The notes below the pieces were generated by a model. That model saw only the letters and a list, made by a program, of their open reading frames with translations. It was not told the origin of the DNA and ran no database searches. A stretch of 64,000 nucleotides of DNA from Oidiodendron maius Zn (lineage: Eukaryota; Ascomycota; Leotiomycetes; Myxotrichaceae): NCBI GenBank assembly GCA_000827325.1, contig KN832870.1, positions 4,030,001 through 4,094,000 of the forward strand, in the 5' to 3' direction. The position numbers and the translations under genes were made by a program. Positions within the stretch are counted from its first letter, which is position 1; each line of letters opens with the position of its first letter. Positions 1-11,450 of the stretch are shown here, one piece after another.

Positions 1-3000
1 GATGCCCTTGGAGACACCTTTCGCAACTGACTGGCCACCCTTCTTCCAGTTGAATTTTTTGGCCTGGCCTTTGCGGATATTCACAACATGCGGTGCAGCC
101 AATACTGCAGGTTCCGTGGTAGAATCCGGGTCCGTTGACTGCTGGTAACTGCTAACTGAGCCTAGCATTGTTGTACTTGTCGATGGTCGAAGGCTTGCGT
201 CATCTAGATGTAAGGACGCGCTGGACTTTTCCTTGTGGTGAGAAGTGTAGATGCCGAGCACATTCATAGGCTGTCTTGGTGCGTCCACGGTAGCGCCGCT
301 CTGAGCCTTGAATCGCTCTTGAATCTGATGTGTCAGGTCATTATTCATATCGGCCAGCTGGGCATTCTTGGACGATAGCTGCTCAAACTCCACCAAAGCT
401 CGGTCTCGGTCCGCAACAATCTGCTCCTTCTCCTCCAACAGCTCGTTACGCTCCTCGTACAGGGTCTCGACGGCGCTAGACATAGTCTGCTTTAGGCGCT
501 CGAGTTTTTGCACAAAGTCTTTGATCGCGGAATCTTCCAGCTCTGCGATATTCAGGGGCTGCTTTGAATCCTTGGCCTTCTCCACATATCCGGCCAGCAC
601 CTCCAGCTGCCGAATCATGATTTCAGTTTGTGAGTCCAGGACGGAGACGGTCTTCCTCCTCTCGAGGAGCTTTTTATTCAAAGTCTGCAGATCCTTCTCG
701 TTTGAGAATTGCCGTTCAAGTTCAGCAACTCGCTGCTCAGAGTTGCGGAGCTGTCTCCGTAACAGGGCAGGATCCTCGGTTACAGTGGTCGGAGAGGTTG
801 TGGATATGGGGCTGCTGATATCTCGAGCATCAACGTTTGCGCCTTGGACAGGGGTCTTGGGCCAGCGCGGCGACTGTGCAGTGCGTGTTGTTGTCTCGCT
901 GACGCTGCGAGCGTGGCCCGCGTTGCGAGCCGCGATGCTTGCTTCACTTCCTGTCCTACCATGACGCACCGCGTTGGAAACACGTCGTAATATTGATTGC
1001 GAAGTCTCATCCGCACCTCCCAGAATGCGTGCCATATCCTCATCCATGGTGAAGTCTCCTCCAGCGCTCCATCTTGGAAGGACTGGGGAGACCGGGACGC
1101 CGTTTGTGGGGCCTTGCGACTCCTTATTCTGAGGGGCAGATAGAAGAGAAGAGGCAGGCGCCGGGGGGGCAGCTCTCGGGGCCATATATGTGGTACTATT
1201 TTGCTGTTGAGGTCCAGGGGGGCGTGTAGGTGTACGACTGGCTAGCTCATCCGCAAGGGGTAATGTATTTAGCGGAGCCGATATAGGCTTTCCGTGAAGT
1301 GTAGGCGCGGTGCCTGTTGCCTCCGATGACGAGGTAGACGACGGCGAGGTAGCACTGCTAGAGGACGAGCTCATTGAGCTTATGTTATTTGTTGCTAGTC
1401 CAGCACTAATCTCCTTCCGGGCGATCGATTTATTTGCTGCATCTCTCACAGATGGTGCAGAATCATTCGATTCAGCAGATTGTCGGGCCTCCTCTTCCCT
1501 TGTCTTCTGATCCTGTGGGGGCTGGGGCGTTCCAGTTCTTTCAGGTACCGCCTGTTTCTTCGGCGCATCTGATCTTGGGGCACCCATCGGTGGCTCTTTG
1601 CGGTAGGGGAATGGTGATATTCCAACGGGACTCCCTCTAGAGGTGCTCTCACCAGAAGTTCCATCAGATTGAGCCCCATTCTTGGCAGACCCAGCTCTCT
1701 TTCCTTTGGGCACTTCACCCAGCTTGAAGCTCTCGCCTGACGTCTGACTTTTTATGGGGTTAGTCGATGATGGAGACTCCACATGCTGGACTCTACTATC
1801 ATCAACAGAAGGGGAGTCTTTCTTGACAGATGTTCGGCCCCTTGGTGGTGCTTTCCGTATGGGATCTCTCGGTGTAGCGTCCAACTCCGCTGGGGGCTGT
1901 CTACCCTTCTCTTGAAATGCGATATGTGGAGATGCACCACTTGGCTCTCGCGACCTGCCATCATTCGGGGTCTTGAGCTTTCCGGCAACATGGTCCCGAT
2001 CTGGGCCTTGGCTCTCCTTGTTGTTTTTCTTCGCTGCATCGGCCCACGAGTCGGATGGTCCCCGCGATCCATTCGGCGGGCCGGGACTGGGGTCCAACGC
2101 AAGGGGTATGAAGAAACTCTCACCATCCCCGCCGCTCAGCTCAGACCCATGAGAAATCACCGAGTGTCTGTTGTTCCGGTAAGTCGTGGTGGGAAGAGTC
2201 AGGTTTGGCCCGTCGTTCGAGGGTCGACCTGCAGGTGAGCGATCGCGATCTCGTGGCCGGGAGCTGCTCCTCGACGATGACTCGTTCTGGTAGCGCTGCG
2301 GCGGCCTCGGGGACAGTTCTGTTGGAGTGGCATTGTCCCGACCGGTTGAGAGGTTACTTTCGGGGGTGTAGGCACGCCGTTGAGGGGCCTCGCTGGGTGG
2401 GAGCGCCGGTAGGGACTTGTCGACCAGCATGGGGGACTGGTCTTCTTTCTTCTTCGCGTTCTGGGCTGCCCTCGTCTTCTTCCTCCTCCGTGCCATCAGC
2501 GACTCGTGGCAGCTCATGCAAAATATGCCCTGCGACGTTCGTGCATATCGGAGGTTCTCGATCTTCCGTTTGCAGTTCCGGCATCGGAAGCACGTTGCGC
2601 AGAAGGCCTGGTCGCCTGTGAGGATAGCCAGATCCTCGATTTTATTTCCGCAGGCACTGCAGCTGTATGTACAATTGTTGCAGATGAGGGAGCCATCGCC
2701 GAGGAGGAGGAGGTTTGCATCGGAGTCGAGGAGGGTCCCGCAGGTATTACATCGGAAACAGTTTAGATGCCATCGATTGCCAGCTGCAGTAGAGTCAGTT
2801 ATGATAGCGCACAGCGTTGTGAACTGGATTCTGTCGTAAAGAAAGAATATTTCGCTGGCCCGTGTTGATACGAGCTCCTGTAGAAAGTGTGCAGTGTGGC
2901 ATTACCACTTACCAAGTTCGAAAGCCTTTCCTTCCTCGAGAATCTGGCCTCGCAGTCAGTATTCAGCGCGGTGGGACACATCATGGAGGGGGAACGTACA

Positions 3001-3077
3001 TCGCCACACCCTTTGCACGGGTATGCGATATCATCACCATCCATGGGTGAGTCCAGGTACTCGGACGGCGAATCCAT
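1..3077 (-). CDS. rga1: LIM-domain Rho GTPase-activating protein, N-terminal part (gene runs off the left edge)
   Basis: Three exons are visible: 3077-3000, 2943-2913 and 2783-1. They splice in phase and give 964 residues, with no stop before the window edge. Two LIM zinc-binding domains open the protein. LIM1 has Cys21, Cys24, His42, Cys45 and following cysteines. LIM2 contains CSACGNKIED and CFRCRNCKRK and ends at MSCHESLMARRRK. A long Ser/Pro-rich disordered stretch follows. Then comes a coiled coil beginning near LRRQLRNSEQRVAELERQ (about 690-885) and a basic segment KKFNWKKGG at the edge. Fungal proteins with this order carry a C-terminal RhoGAP domain that switches off Rho/Cdc42-type GTPases during polarised growth and septation. 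That domain would lie outside the window, so GAP activity is inferred from family architecture, not seen. The first intron splits LIM1. Upstream lies a 2.6 kb gene-free stretch that probably holds the promoter. Confidence 0.85.
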
Positions 3078-5732
3078 AGTGGGCGACGCGGGATCGCAAC
3101 CTAGCCGTTAATGGGAGATGGCAAAGACGAGATCACCTCGCACTCGCACGCTGGACTCTTCTTCTTCTTCTCGTCAGCAGCAGCACTCGTCTTCCACCTC
3201 TCTTGGGGTCCGCGGCGGCGATGGCAGGTCAAAACATGAATTTGAATGGAGAGGTGGAGCCTTTTGCAAATCGTGGCGGTTGGAGTTGCGGCGGGACGTC
3301 TAGAGGGAAAGGAACGCACGGGACACAGGGGGACGCCGCCAGTCGACGGGCAAGGGGGAGGATTAGTCGAGGCGATCCTGTTAATTGAGACGTGGAGACC
3401 CGAGTGAGGAGCAGCAGCAGTAGCGGCCGGTGGTGAGGGCAGGACACTCCGGCGATGACAGATGACAGATGGGGATGAGGGAGTGCCTCTCACGTGCCGG
3501 TCACAGCAAATATTGGATAGGTTTGGATAGGTTTCATGAGAGCACGGATGGATTGGACAACAGCAGTGGTGGGAGAGCCGAAGGTTCGTCGTGTTGATGT
3601 TCTGGTTGTAGGAGCCAGAGCTGATGCGGCCCAAAGGGGAAAGGCCCGGTGAAGCTCAGCCCATGCCTGGAGGGGAAAGGCGCGAGATGGCAACGTAACC
3701 TGGAATCTCCTGAAATCTGTGTGCGAATACGGCCTATTTAGGAGAGCATACGGGAGAGAGGACGAAAGTATAGCATAATGGCCCATCATCATGATATCGA
3801 GGTGTCTTGGTGCGCCTGGTGGCTGCTGCGGGGCTCCCGTGCCTGGGTACACAGTCTCTGTGCGTCTCCCGTAAGGGCAGGAAATCAAGGACTGCGGCGC
3901 GGCATCTGTAAGTGCAGCGCCCACGATCGCCGTCAAGTCAAGTGTGAAAAAGGCCACGGCTTAATGTGACATCCAATGCAACACAGTTGGCACCGCTCGT
4001 CACATCGCTGCCCCGCCGGTGCTACTGCAGCGCTCGCAAAGCATAGTTCCCAGTATCCCGTTGCTCTAGGCCGGTACAGCACTGTAGCAGCGGGGTGTCC
4101 CACTGGGCGCGTGTTCTACCCATTCTCCTACGCCGCCCGTTCCTGGGCCCGGCGGGCCTCTCGTCAGTGTGGCTCCGGCCGAACGCCCACTGCCTCCGCC
4201 CTCGCGCGTTTCACATTGACACCAAGCCAAGCAGAGGCCCCCGCTGACAGCCTGATGCAGTGCAGCACCGAAGGACAGCCTGGCCGGTACCTGAGGAACC
4301 CGAGGACCTGAGCACAGAATGTTCTCCGTGCTCACGCGGAGACAGCCGTTCTGGCGGCCGTCAGGACCCTACGGGCATATCCTCCTGGGCGTCACACCTA
4401 CAGATCAATCTATATAAACAAGAAATAGATGAGCTACCCCAGAGGCCGATCCCTCTCAGATGCACGATGTACGCGCGCGCCGCAACTCACTCGATCCACG
4501 GTACATCCCGATTTGACGGGTCGAAGCGGCATTTTGCCATCCGCTCCCTATCCCTCTAGATACACATATGCCTGCTTTAGGAATATATAACAGGCTGGCA
4601 TATAACTCCCTTTCAACGCTTGACCTCCTTGTAGACGATATTCCCTCTCCCTGAACCCGAGGTCCCTGGACATGCTCTATCTCCGCTTGCGCCATCCAAA
4701 CTGGCCCTCCGCCCCGTCTTGTCGATCATCGTCCTTGCCCTTTCTGGCCGCTCTCCCGTGCCTATCACTGGTCACGTGTGATTTTCCCATATCAATTCTG
4801 AGACTCTCTTTGTCCTACAACACCGAAAGTAATATATCCAGTACAGATATAAAACTACTCAGTGACACAGGAAATCACTACAAAATACAAAACCATACCA
4901 TCTATCGCAAACCACTCCATTCCACAACCCTTCGTCCTACCACACTCTACTCTCCACGTAGTACCGCCCAGGTCCCAAAGTGTCAGTCAGTTTCAGAATC
5001 CCCCGGCTTGGGAGTATCCCGCTGGGCAGGACGCAAACCTAACCCAAAACTGATAACGCCATTTCCTATTCTAAAGTATTTTCCCTCGGCTCATCAAATA
5101 CTCCCTTTCTTCATCATCCGTCGCTTTTACCGCTTTTCCCTACTCCTCCCTTGTCTGCATGCGCGTGTTTCATGAAGATGCGAAACGCCCAGTGGGGGCC
5201 GGCATGGACCTGTCGCAAGTAGTCGTCGACGTCGTCTGGAAACGCCACCGTGGATAAGAAAAGGGAACAGGCCTTTTACCCACTTCCCTTTCTTCCGCTC
5301 TTCAGCCCTTGCTCGGCTTGCCGGATTCGTAGCTTGCAGGAGGGACACCACACCACTCGCCTGGGACGCTGCTTCGCTGCGCCTAGGGCTTTGAAAATAT
5401 ATGGGACAAGGGAAGGCTAACGTACTTTTGGTAATTGTATTATTATTAGGGATGCAGTTCCTATAACAACCCGGCAGTACTACTCCTTCCCTACCCTATC
5501 CTATTATCCGTCCCTAATCGCACCTTTTTGTTTATGCTGCTCCCCCTTGCTGCGCCTATGGGGTTGCTACATCTGGATCCTCTGGTCTGTACAGTACGTA
5601 CGCAATGCCTGCGCTTCCGTCAGAGTTTCGTTTCGTTCCTGGCTGCGCCATACTCGTACACTGTAGGATATATAAGGTACTTCAGGGGACCTTCGCCCTA
5701 TCGCGACACGTCGCCGTGAGGCGGATGATCCC
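3078..5732. other. Gene-free region between LIM-RhoGAP start and stu1 3' end
   Basis: About 2.65 kb with no supported gene. Open frames of up to 177 codons occur on both strands, but they are low-complexity Ser/Pro/Arg-rich translations without recognisable domains and they overlap each other. The half near 3100-3500 holds purine-rich and CAG/CTT-rich patches and probably contains the leader and promoter of the minus-strand LIM-RhoGAP gene. The half near 5733 is downstream of stu1. I see no tRNA, transposon ends or long repeats. Confidence 0.5.
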
Positions 5733-8700
5733 TCAACCGCTACCGCTGCTCAAAGCCACCTCCCTTTGCTTCTTTACAATGTAATACGTGATCAGGCTCT
5801 TGGGATCTTCGCGCACTCCCCCCAGCACGGTCCAGAACTCCGCGTCGCCCAGTCGCGAGTGCAGGCTTACGCAGAGCTGCACCGCGTCCATCCGCACCCC
5901 GGACTCAATGCTGTCCAGGCATCGCGTGGCCAGCCGGCACATCCCGACGACCTCTTCGCCCGAGGGCTTGAAATCAGTCTTGGTGTCCAGGAGTTCTTTA
6001 AGCATATGCAAGCCCATGCTGAGCACTCGGCATCCCTCAAACGTCATTTGCTCGTCGTTGAGTTGTGTGATCATCGAGCCCACCGTTTTCTTTGGGTCCG
6101 CGAGGGTGACCAACTCATCAGCGAGGAGCTCGAGCCCGCTGACAATATGTGCTCGAGCGTCATAGCAGCTCCGCGTGACCAAGATAGATTCGAGGCCTCT
6201 GGAGACATGCGGCATAAACGAATCTCGGTCCCTCTTGTACATGAGGTTGATCGTCGCCAATATCTGAGCCTTGACATCTTGCACCTTATCTGGTGTGAGA
6301 GTAGCCAGTGGTGCTTCAAGAAATTCAAAGAGACCAAGTAGCAAGACATCGAACTTATTGTCTGTCCAGGCTGCTTTGTTGTCTCGAATCATACCTTGGA
6401 GCTTGCGGAAACCATGCACATCCAGGGTCTTCGCCTTGATCTTATTGATGCCGCTGTCAAGGAGCCGCGAGTTTTGTTTGGAGCGCTCAGGGGACATTGG
6501 CGGGACTTTGTCCTCGCTCATTGGTGTTCCATTCCTAGCTAGATTTGAGACGTCTTCGTTGACTGCGACTTCACCCAGTACCGGCACATTCACGGTTGGC
6601 CTTGGCGTTGTCTGATCATCGGAGTTTGAAAATGGATCCTCGTATACCTTCATAGACTTCAATGGCGTGACAAGCTCCTCGTCATCTGACGACTCGATCG
6701 CCTTCGCATGAATAGAATCGTTAGACGCTTTATCCTCAACTATTGTAGGTACTACCACTCTCGGCTCCTGCTCAGGCTTTGCTGGGCTTGAGGACGAGAG
6801 TTGGTTGGCCATAGTCCGTACCTTTCCGGGACTTGTTCGTGGAGATGGTACGACTTTGCTGGCTGTGCTCTTCGCTGGGCTCACATGGCTGGATTGGCTC
6901 CCATACGTCGAATGACTTGTGTTCGGTCTTGGTGCCAATTTTCTTGGGCTGGTGCTGTTGGCACTCGGAGTTCTCGCTTTCAATGTTCTGGACGTTGATG
7001 GACTGGTGGCAGTGCCAGATTCACTATTAGTAGGAGCGTGGACAGGTCTTCTCACAGAATATGGACCAGCGGTTGCTGGCCTTGTGATCTCCGGTCTTGG
7101 TACGTCAGGCCTGGGTCGCATTCTTGCAGGTCGTGTGGGAGCTGCAGAAAGTCCACCATGGGCACTGGCTTCGGGACGAAGTCTAGCCGGCGCAACCTCT
7201 AATGCTGTTGAGGTCCCAGAAACTGTCCGCATTGGTGACAGTGCTGACATTGCAGAACCAGGCCGCGCAGGCAGGTTTTTGCTAGCCATAACCGCCTTCT
7301 TCTGAGCGGCCATCGCCTCTCTCAGAGAAGGTTTTGGTGGTCCTGAGACACTCTTAGAGAAACTTGAGCCAGGACGGCTACCGCCCTCCACTTTCTTAGG
7401 CGAATTTGGATTATCGGGGCAGTTCTCTAGCAACCTCTGTTGTGTTGGTTCGAGATTTGCCATGATCCTAAGATAATCAGTTCTCACTCTAATTACCAAG
7501 GAAGGAAACAAACATACGCTTCAGCCTTTGCCGGCCAAATCGGTGCAAATATCCAGTATGTTGATCTCATGCTCTCTCGCACGCCAGGGTTCGCATCTGT
7601 GAGGCCCTTCTTGATGCATTTCTCTATTATATCAAGTCCACCGCTGTGTTCCACGTGATTCTTGTGGTGGGACTCCTTCTTCAATAGCGTTTTCAGCCAT
7701 CCAGTGGAATAAGTCCTGGGCTGAACATTCTTGTCCTGGCAGGCTGTCCAAATGTGGTGCGTAATGCGATGGCTGTAGGATACCCTGCTGATGATGATAT
7801 CAACCGTCACATTTCCCATCTGGGAACTAATCTTCTTCGTACCACCACAGAGCTTAATAAGATTCTGTAAGAGAATTTCAACCATAGGGTCGAGGCCAGG
7901 TCCCATCATCCTGGCGACTTCTTGAATGACGCTGCAGCCTTCTTTGGATAAGCTGGTTCTGAGTGAATTTACGGCTTTCAATATCCCATCCAAGAGACCC
8001 CGAATTCCAGCAATAAATGCATCTCGGTAGTCGCTCGGGGCGTTGCCTGCGTTTAATCTGCGAATCTTAGTGCAGCTCTGCTCTCGCTTTAGCCAGTTTT
8101 GTTCTGATTCCTTGCCCTCGAAGAACTGATGCATTTCCCTGAAGATTTCGTCCAATTCCCGCTGGGTATTAACGTAGGACGGCTCCACGTGCTCGACTTT
8201 TGCCTCTAATAATGGAGTAGCTGGCCTGGCAGTAGAGTTTGAGGAGACGCTGTTTACAAGGTTCGGTCTTGATGATGCTTCAACCTCTGGCTCAGGTTCC
8301 GCGGGACCCGATGGCCCTAAGTGAGCAGTAATAGCTGTGACTATTGTCTGACGGACATTGAAGTTCTTCATTTGTCTCTTCAAATCAGATTTAGCAGCAT
8401 TGGGAGCATTCCTACACATAATTAGCTTTGTACATATAACAAGCTTCCAAAGACATACTTAAATAGCTCGATAACAACATTTCTGGCAGTATCCCTGACC
8501 ATGCCGTCCGCATCCTCCAGTAGTTCCATTAGAGTAGAGACGAATGCTTTGAAAGGCATTCCGTTCTCTTGATGCATCTACGAGACAGATTATCAGCTCC
8601 ATCTAATAATACATTGTACAGTATCCACCACATAGTGAGACAGAGAAGCGTTTACCTGTAAGACCCAGTTCATGCAGGATTCCTTCATCCTTGGGTTTTT

Positions 8701-9120
8701 GCTAATCATACCAGCATTCTTGACAATCCTCTCTACATCAAGGGGCGAGACCTTCCAGAAGGACGTCAGGCACTGTGCAGCAAGCTGCCTGTATTTCTCT
8801 TTCTGATCTCCCATTTTCTCGATCACAAGGGGTAAGGTCCGTCCTGCCTCCTTAATGATGTGCTTTGGCTCCTGCCGCGACAGCCTTGTGAGGAAATGAT
8901 TCAGCGTAGAGAATCCAGCATTGGATAGTGCGGCATGCGGGGATGTCATCGAGGCGCGGATGGCCTCGAAAAGAGGGAAGACACAGGCCTCCGGGACATT
9001 GTTCTGCTTGATGCCCGATTTGATGTTGTTAACCTGTTGGACTTTCGCATCGATGGAAGCATCTGTTCGTAATATAGCTTGTAGGTTTCCGACTTGCTCC
9101 TCCGTGATCTTTTCCGCCAT
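5733..9120 (-). CDS. stu1: Stu1, CLASP-family microtubule plus-end protein
   Basis: Four exons, 9120-8656, 8577-8459, 8411-7518 and 7467-5733, splice in phase to give 1070 residues, a usual length for filamentous-fungal Stu1. The N-terminus, MAEKITEEQVGNLQAIL, begins a TOG-like HEAT-repeat array (about 1-230) with typical SGIKQNNVPEAC and ARNVVIELFK segments. A second TOG/CLASP_N domain spans roughly 280-510 (MHQFFEGKESEQNWLKREQ onward). A Ser/Pro/Arg-rich basic linker (about 510-800) is the expected microtubule-binding part, and a C-terminal helical domain ends the protein. CLASP proteins bind tubulin and promote rescue of microtubules in the mitotic spindle. An in-frame ATG at 9189 would add 23 residues. 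I prefer 9120 because the family starts about ten residues before the QVGNLQA-like helix. It is transcribed divergently from the metalloprotease-like gene at 9620. Confidence 0.93.
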
Positions 9121-9619
9121 CGCTGAAGAGAGGGAGGGAGCTCTCGAAGCTGGTCGTGTGCGGCGCCCCGTGTCAATATTGGGAATCAAGGGGCTCCACG
9201 TTTAATGCTTGGGCTCCAGGTAATATCTTGTAGTGCTTAGCAGGAGTATATCTCAACCTGCCATTCGCAAGGAAGAATGAATACAGCAAGGAAGTAAGAG
9301 AAGACCAAGGCGGGGAGGTTTGAGGGAATTGTTCGGACTTCAGGCTCTCATCAAACCTTCAATTGGGACATGGTCGGGTAGATGCGACGCGATCTGCGCT
9401 AACCTTAATCTAGACGGGGGGTAAACAAATCCCTGCAGAGCTCAGATGCACCCTCGAAACAGCTTCATGTTGCTCCAGCGCAGACCAACAATATCTCCCC
9501 GGAAGCTGTACGTAATAGTGGCTGCTGCATTTCTGCAGTATCATTCTTCACCGCAGAAGATTAAAGGCCCTGTCTACCCTTCCTAGTGTCGTTCTTGGCG
9601 ATCTGTTTACTCTCCGACC
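9121..9619. promoter_or_regulatory. Divergent promoter region between stu1 and the PBSP-like gene
   Basis: About 500 bases between two head-to-head start codons (9120 minus, 9620 plus), so it must contain both promoters or leaders. I see no clear TATA box and no coding potential. Individual factor sites cannot be assigned by eye. Confidence 0.5.
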
Positions 9620-10498
9620 ATGAGAGACCCGGCAACCGCTTCCGCCTCACCCATTGTGAAGGCATATATAACAGCAATCCACACTCCAGGCCCATCACCT
9701 CCCACAGAACCAGTGATCCGAGAGGCCGCCATGCAATCACCACGAGAGTCCGCGAAACCACGGTTTCCCCTCCCAAAACTCCGTCTTGAGGTGCGCGATC
9801 TCAATCATCGAGGTGCCGATACGTTTCTCTCCTCCGTCCACGCCGGCAAGGCTCTCGCAGCATCCGTCCAGAATGTTCTCTCTCTCCTCTACCAATCGCC
9901 TGCCTCGCAGACTACAACGCCTCCTCCAACCCGCTCCGTTACCCTTATCCTCCGACCCATGGATGGCATCGCCTACAGCACAGGGACCGAGCTCGACTCG
10001 GATCACAAAGAGATCCACATGTCCCTTGACTACATTCACGGGATCGATGCTTCCCGAAGCTCTGACGAGATACTGGGTGTTCTTACCCATGAGATGGTGC
10101 ATTGCTTCCAGTACAATGCTTTCGGGACTTGCCCTGGGGGTCTCATCGAGGGCGTCGCCGACTGGGTACGGATGCACTCCGGTCTCGGCCCACCACATTG
10201 GAAAAGGGTGGCCGGCCAGAAATGGGATGCCGGCTACGAGCACACGGCCTACTTCCTGGAGTATCTAGAGACGAGAGTGGGCGCGGGGTTCGTGCGAAGG
10301 CTGAACGAGAAATTGAGGATAAGGAGGTACGAGGAGAAGTGGTTCTGGACGGAGCTCTGCGGTAAGACGGTTGAGCAGCTCTGGAGTGATTACCAAAAGA
10401 TAGTGGAGGAGGAGACCAAAATCGCGGAGGAGTGCATTATTGTCGAGAAGGAAGATGCCACCGGGCCGATGAGTGAACCAACGCCAATGGTTCATTAA
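9620..10498 (+). CDS. PBSP-family (plant basic secretory protein-like) metalloprotease-like protein
   Basis: Single-exon gene of 292 residues. Residues about 55-265 resemble the plant/bacterial basic secretory protein family (Pfam PBSP). An ordered beta strand VTLILRPMDGIAY leads to the motif GVLTHEMVHCFQY, an HExxH zinc site, followed by GGLIEGVADWVRM, which in the family supplies a further acidic zinc or structural contact. The C-terminal LWSDYQK segment is also typical. Fungal relatives are common but their substrates are unknown. Plant members are secreted and defence-linked. This protein has no signal peptide: its first 50 residues are Ala/Pro-rich and polar, so it is probably intracellular. 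Peptidase activity is inferred from the motif only. The gene is intron-free, unlike most neighbours. The start at 9620 is the first ATG of the frame. An alternative start would be the ATG at residue 38. Confidence 0.85.
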   Translation: MRDPATASASPIVKAYITAIHTPGPSPPTEPVIREAAMQSPRESAKPRFPLPKLRLEVRDLNHRGADTFLSSVHAGKALAASVQNVLSLLYQSPASQTTTPPPTRSVTLILRPMDGIAYSTGTELDSDHKEIHMSLDYIHGIDASRSSDEILGVLTHEMVHCFQYNAFGTCPGGLIEGVADWVRMHSGLGPPHWKRVAGQKWDAGYEHTAYFLEYLETRVGAGFVRRLNEKLRIRRYEEKWFWTELCGKTVEQLWSDYQKIVEEETKIAEECIIVEKEDATGPMSEPTPMVH

Positions 10499-11250
10499 AG
10501 GAGAAACCCACGCTTGTTGCAGAACACTATCACGGTATTCAAGTTCGGAATCCTCTGCATGGCAGCATATGGCATTTACTGGCAGAGTGAGCCTCGAGAT
10601 GCACTTCCGCCCCCATCACATATCTTCGATCTTCCCCTGGGCCACCTCGCCTAGACGGTATCCGCAGCGTATATCCAGAGGTCGCCATAAGTGAATGAAA
10701 GAGAGTACGAGAGAAAGGATGAGGTGAGTCGTGGATTTTATCCAATTGATGCGGAGAGCATGCAGTCTTTGAAACGCCTATCATAGCAATGTTGGCGCAA
10801 GACAGATAATATTTTGGGCGCTATGTGGTACGAGGCAAGCCGATCAAAACGGTGCAAATAGCAATCTGCTCTTCCAGTCTTATTCTTCCGGTAAGGCATT
10901 TTGGATATTTAACGGCACGATGTTGTTCACAGAGGGGGAACCAAGGTCGAGGCAATATAAATGACGAATACTTAATTATAATTTACCTGTTTCGGTCTCG
11001 ATCTCCCAGACACACATTTTGATGATGTATTCCCGCTGAGCCGCATTTATCGCCGCAGCGGGGCGTCGTTTGGCTGGCTGCGACGTCCCCTCCCCGCCAC
11101 GACTGTAGGCTGCCACAATCAGCACCTTCCATCGTCGTAACCTCCTTTCGTGTGCAGCTTAGGCGCCTGCTTTGAAAAGCTTCAAGTTTCCCCTGATCAC
11201 TCGATTCTGAATATCTTCCTTGCTCGCAAACCTGTCGCACGTCCACCATC
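10499..11250. other. Intergenic region before the NPF/UIM membrane-protein gene
   Basis: About 750 bases with no supported gene. It contains the 3' flank of the PBSP-like gene and probably the promoter of the next one. Short open frames here have no recognisable content. A spliced mini-ORF that starts at 11251 is listed separately. Confidence 0.45.
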
Positions 11251-11442
11251 ATGCCAACTGTCGTTGTCAAAGGTCAGCCACAATCCCCGCAACTGAAGTC
11301 CCTTGGTGCACGAGACCCTTGCAGATCCTGTGGCGGACTCCTTACGACAACGTCGTTTTGGAGTCTGCCTGTGACTCGCTGCTCTCATTAATTTCTCCAT
11401 CCTGTTATTTCTTTTCAGATTGAGAGGTTGAAGCCTCGTTAA
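11251..11442 (+). other. Candidate spliced upstream mini-ORF of 27 codons
   Basis: An ATG at 11251 opens a frame that could be spliced as 11251-11272, 11325-11362 and 11419-11442. The product would be 27 residues, starting MPTVVVKDPVADS and ending RFGIERLKPR, with the stop nine bases before the ATG of the next gene at 11451. The introns would be 52 and 56 nt, with acceptors CTTGCAG and CTTTTCAG. The second donor, GTCTGC, is weak. An alternative donor at 11371 changes the tail to a shorter one. This could be a spliced 5' leader with an upstream ORF, a separate microprotein, or chance. I do not recognise the peptide. Confidence 0.3.
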
Positions 11443-11450
11443 GACTCAAT

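Noticed and set aside
368-964. 198-codon plus-strand open frame rich in Ser and Arg
   Set aside because: Antisense to the coiled-coil part of the LIM-RhoGAP gene, which has a recognisable protein on the minus strand.
3101-3634. 177-codon minus-strand open frame upstream of the LIM-RhoGAP gene
   Set aside because: Composition is His/Ser/Pro/Arg-biased, no motif is seen, and overlapping frames are open on the other strand.
4672-5175. 167-codon plus-strand open frame
   Set aside because: No recognisable domain, no intron signals, and leader-like CT-rich composition.
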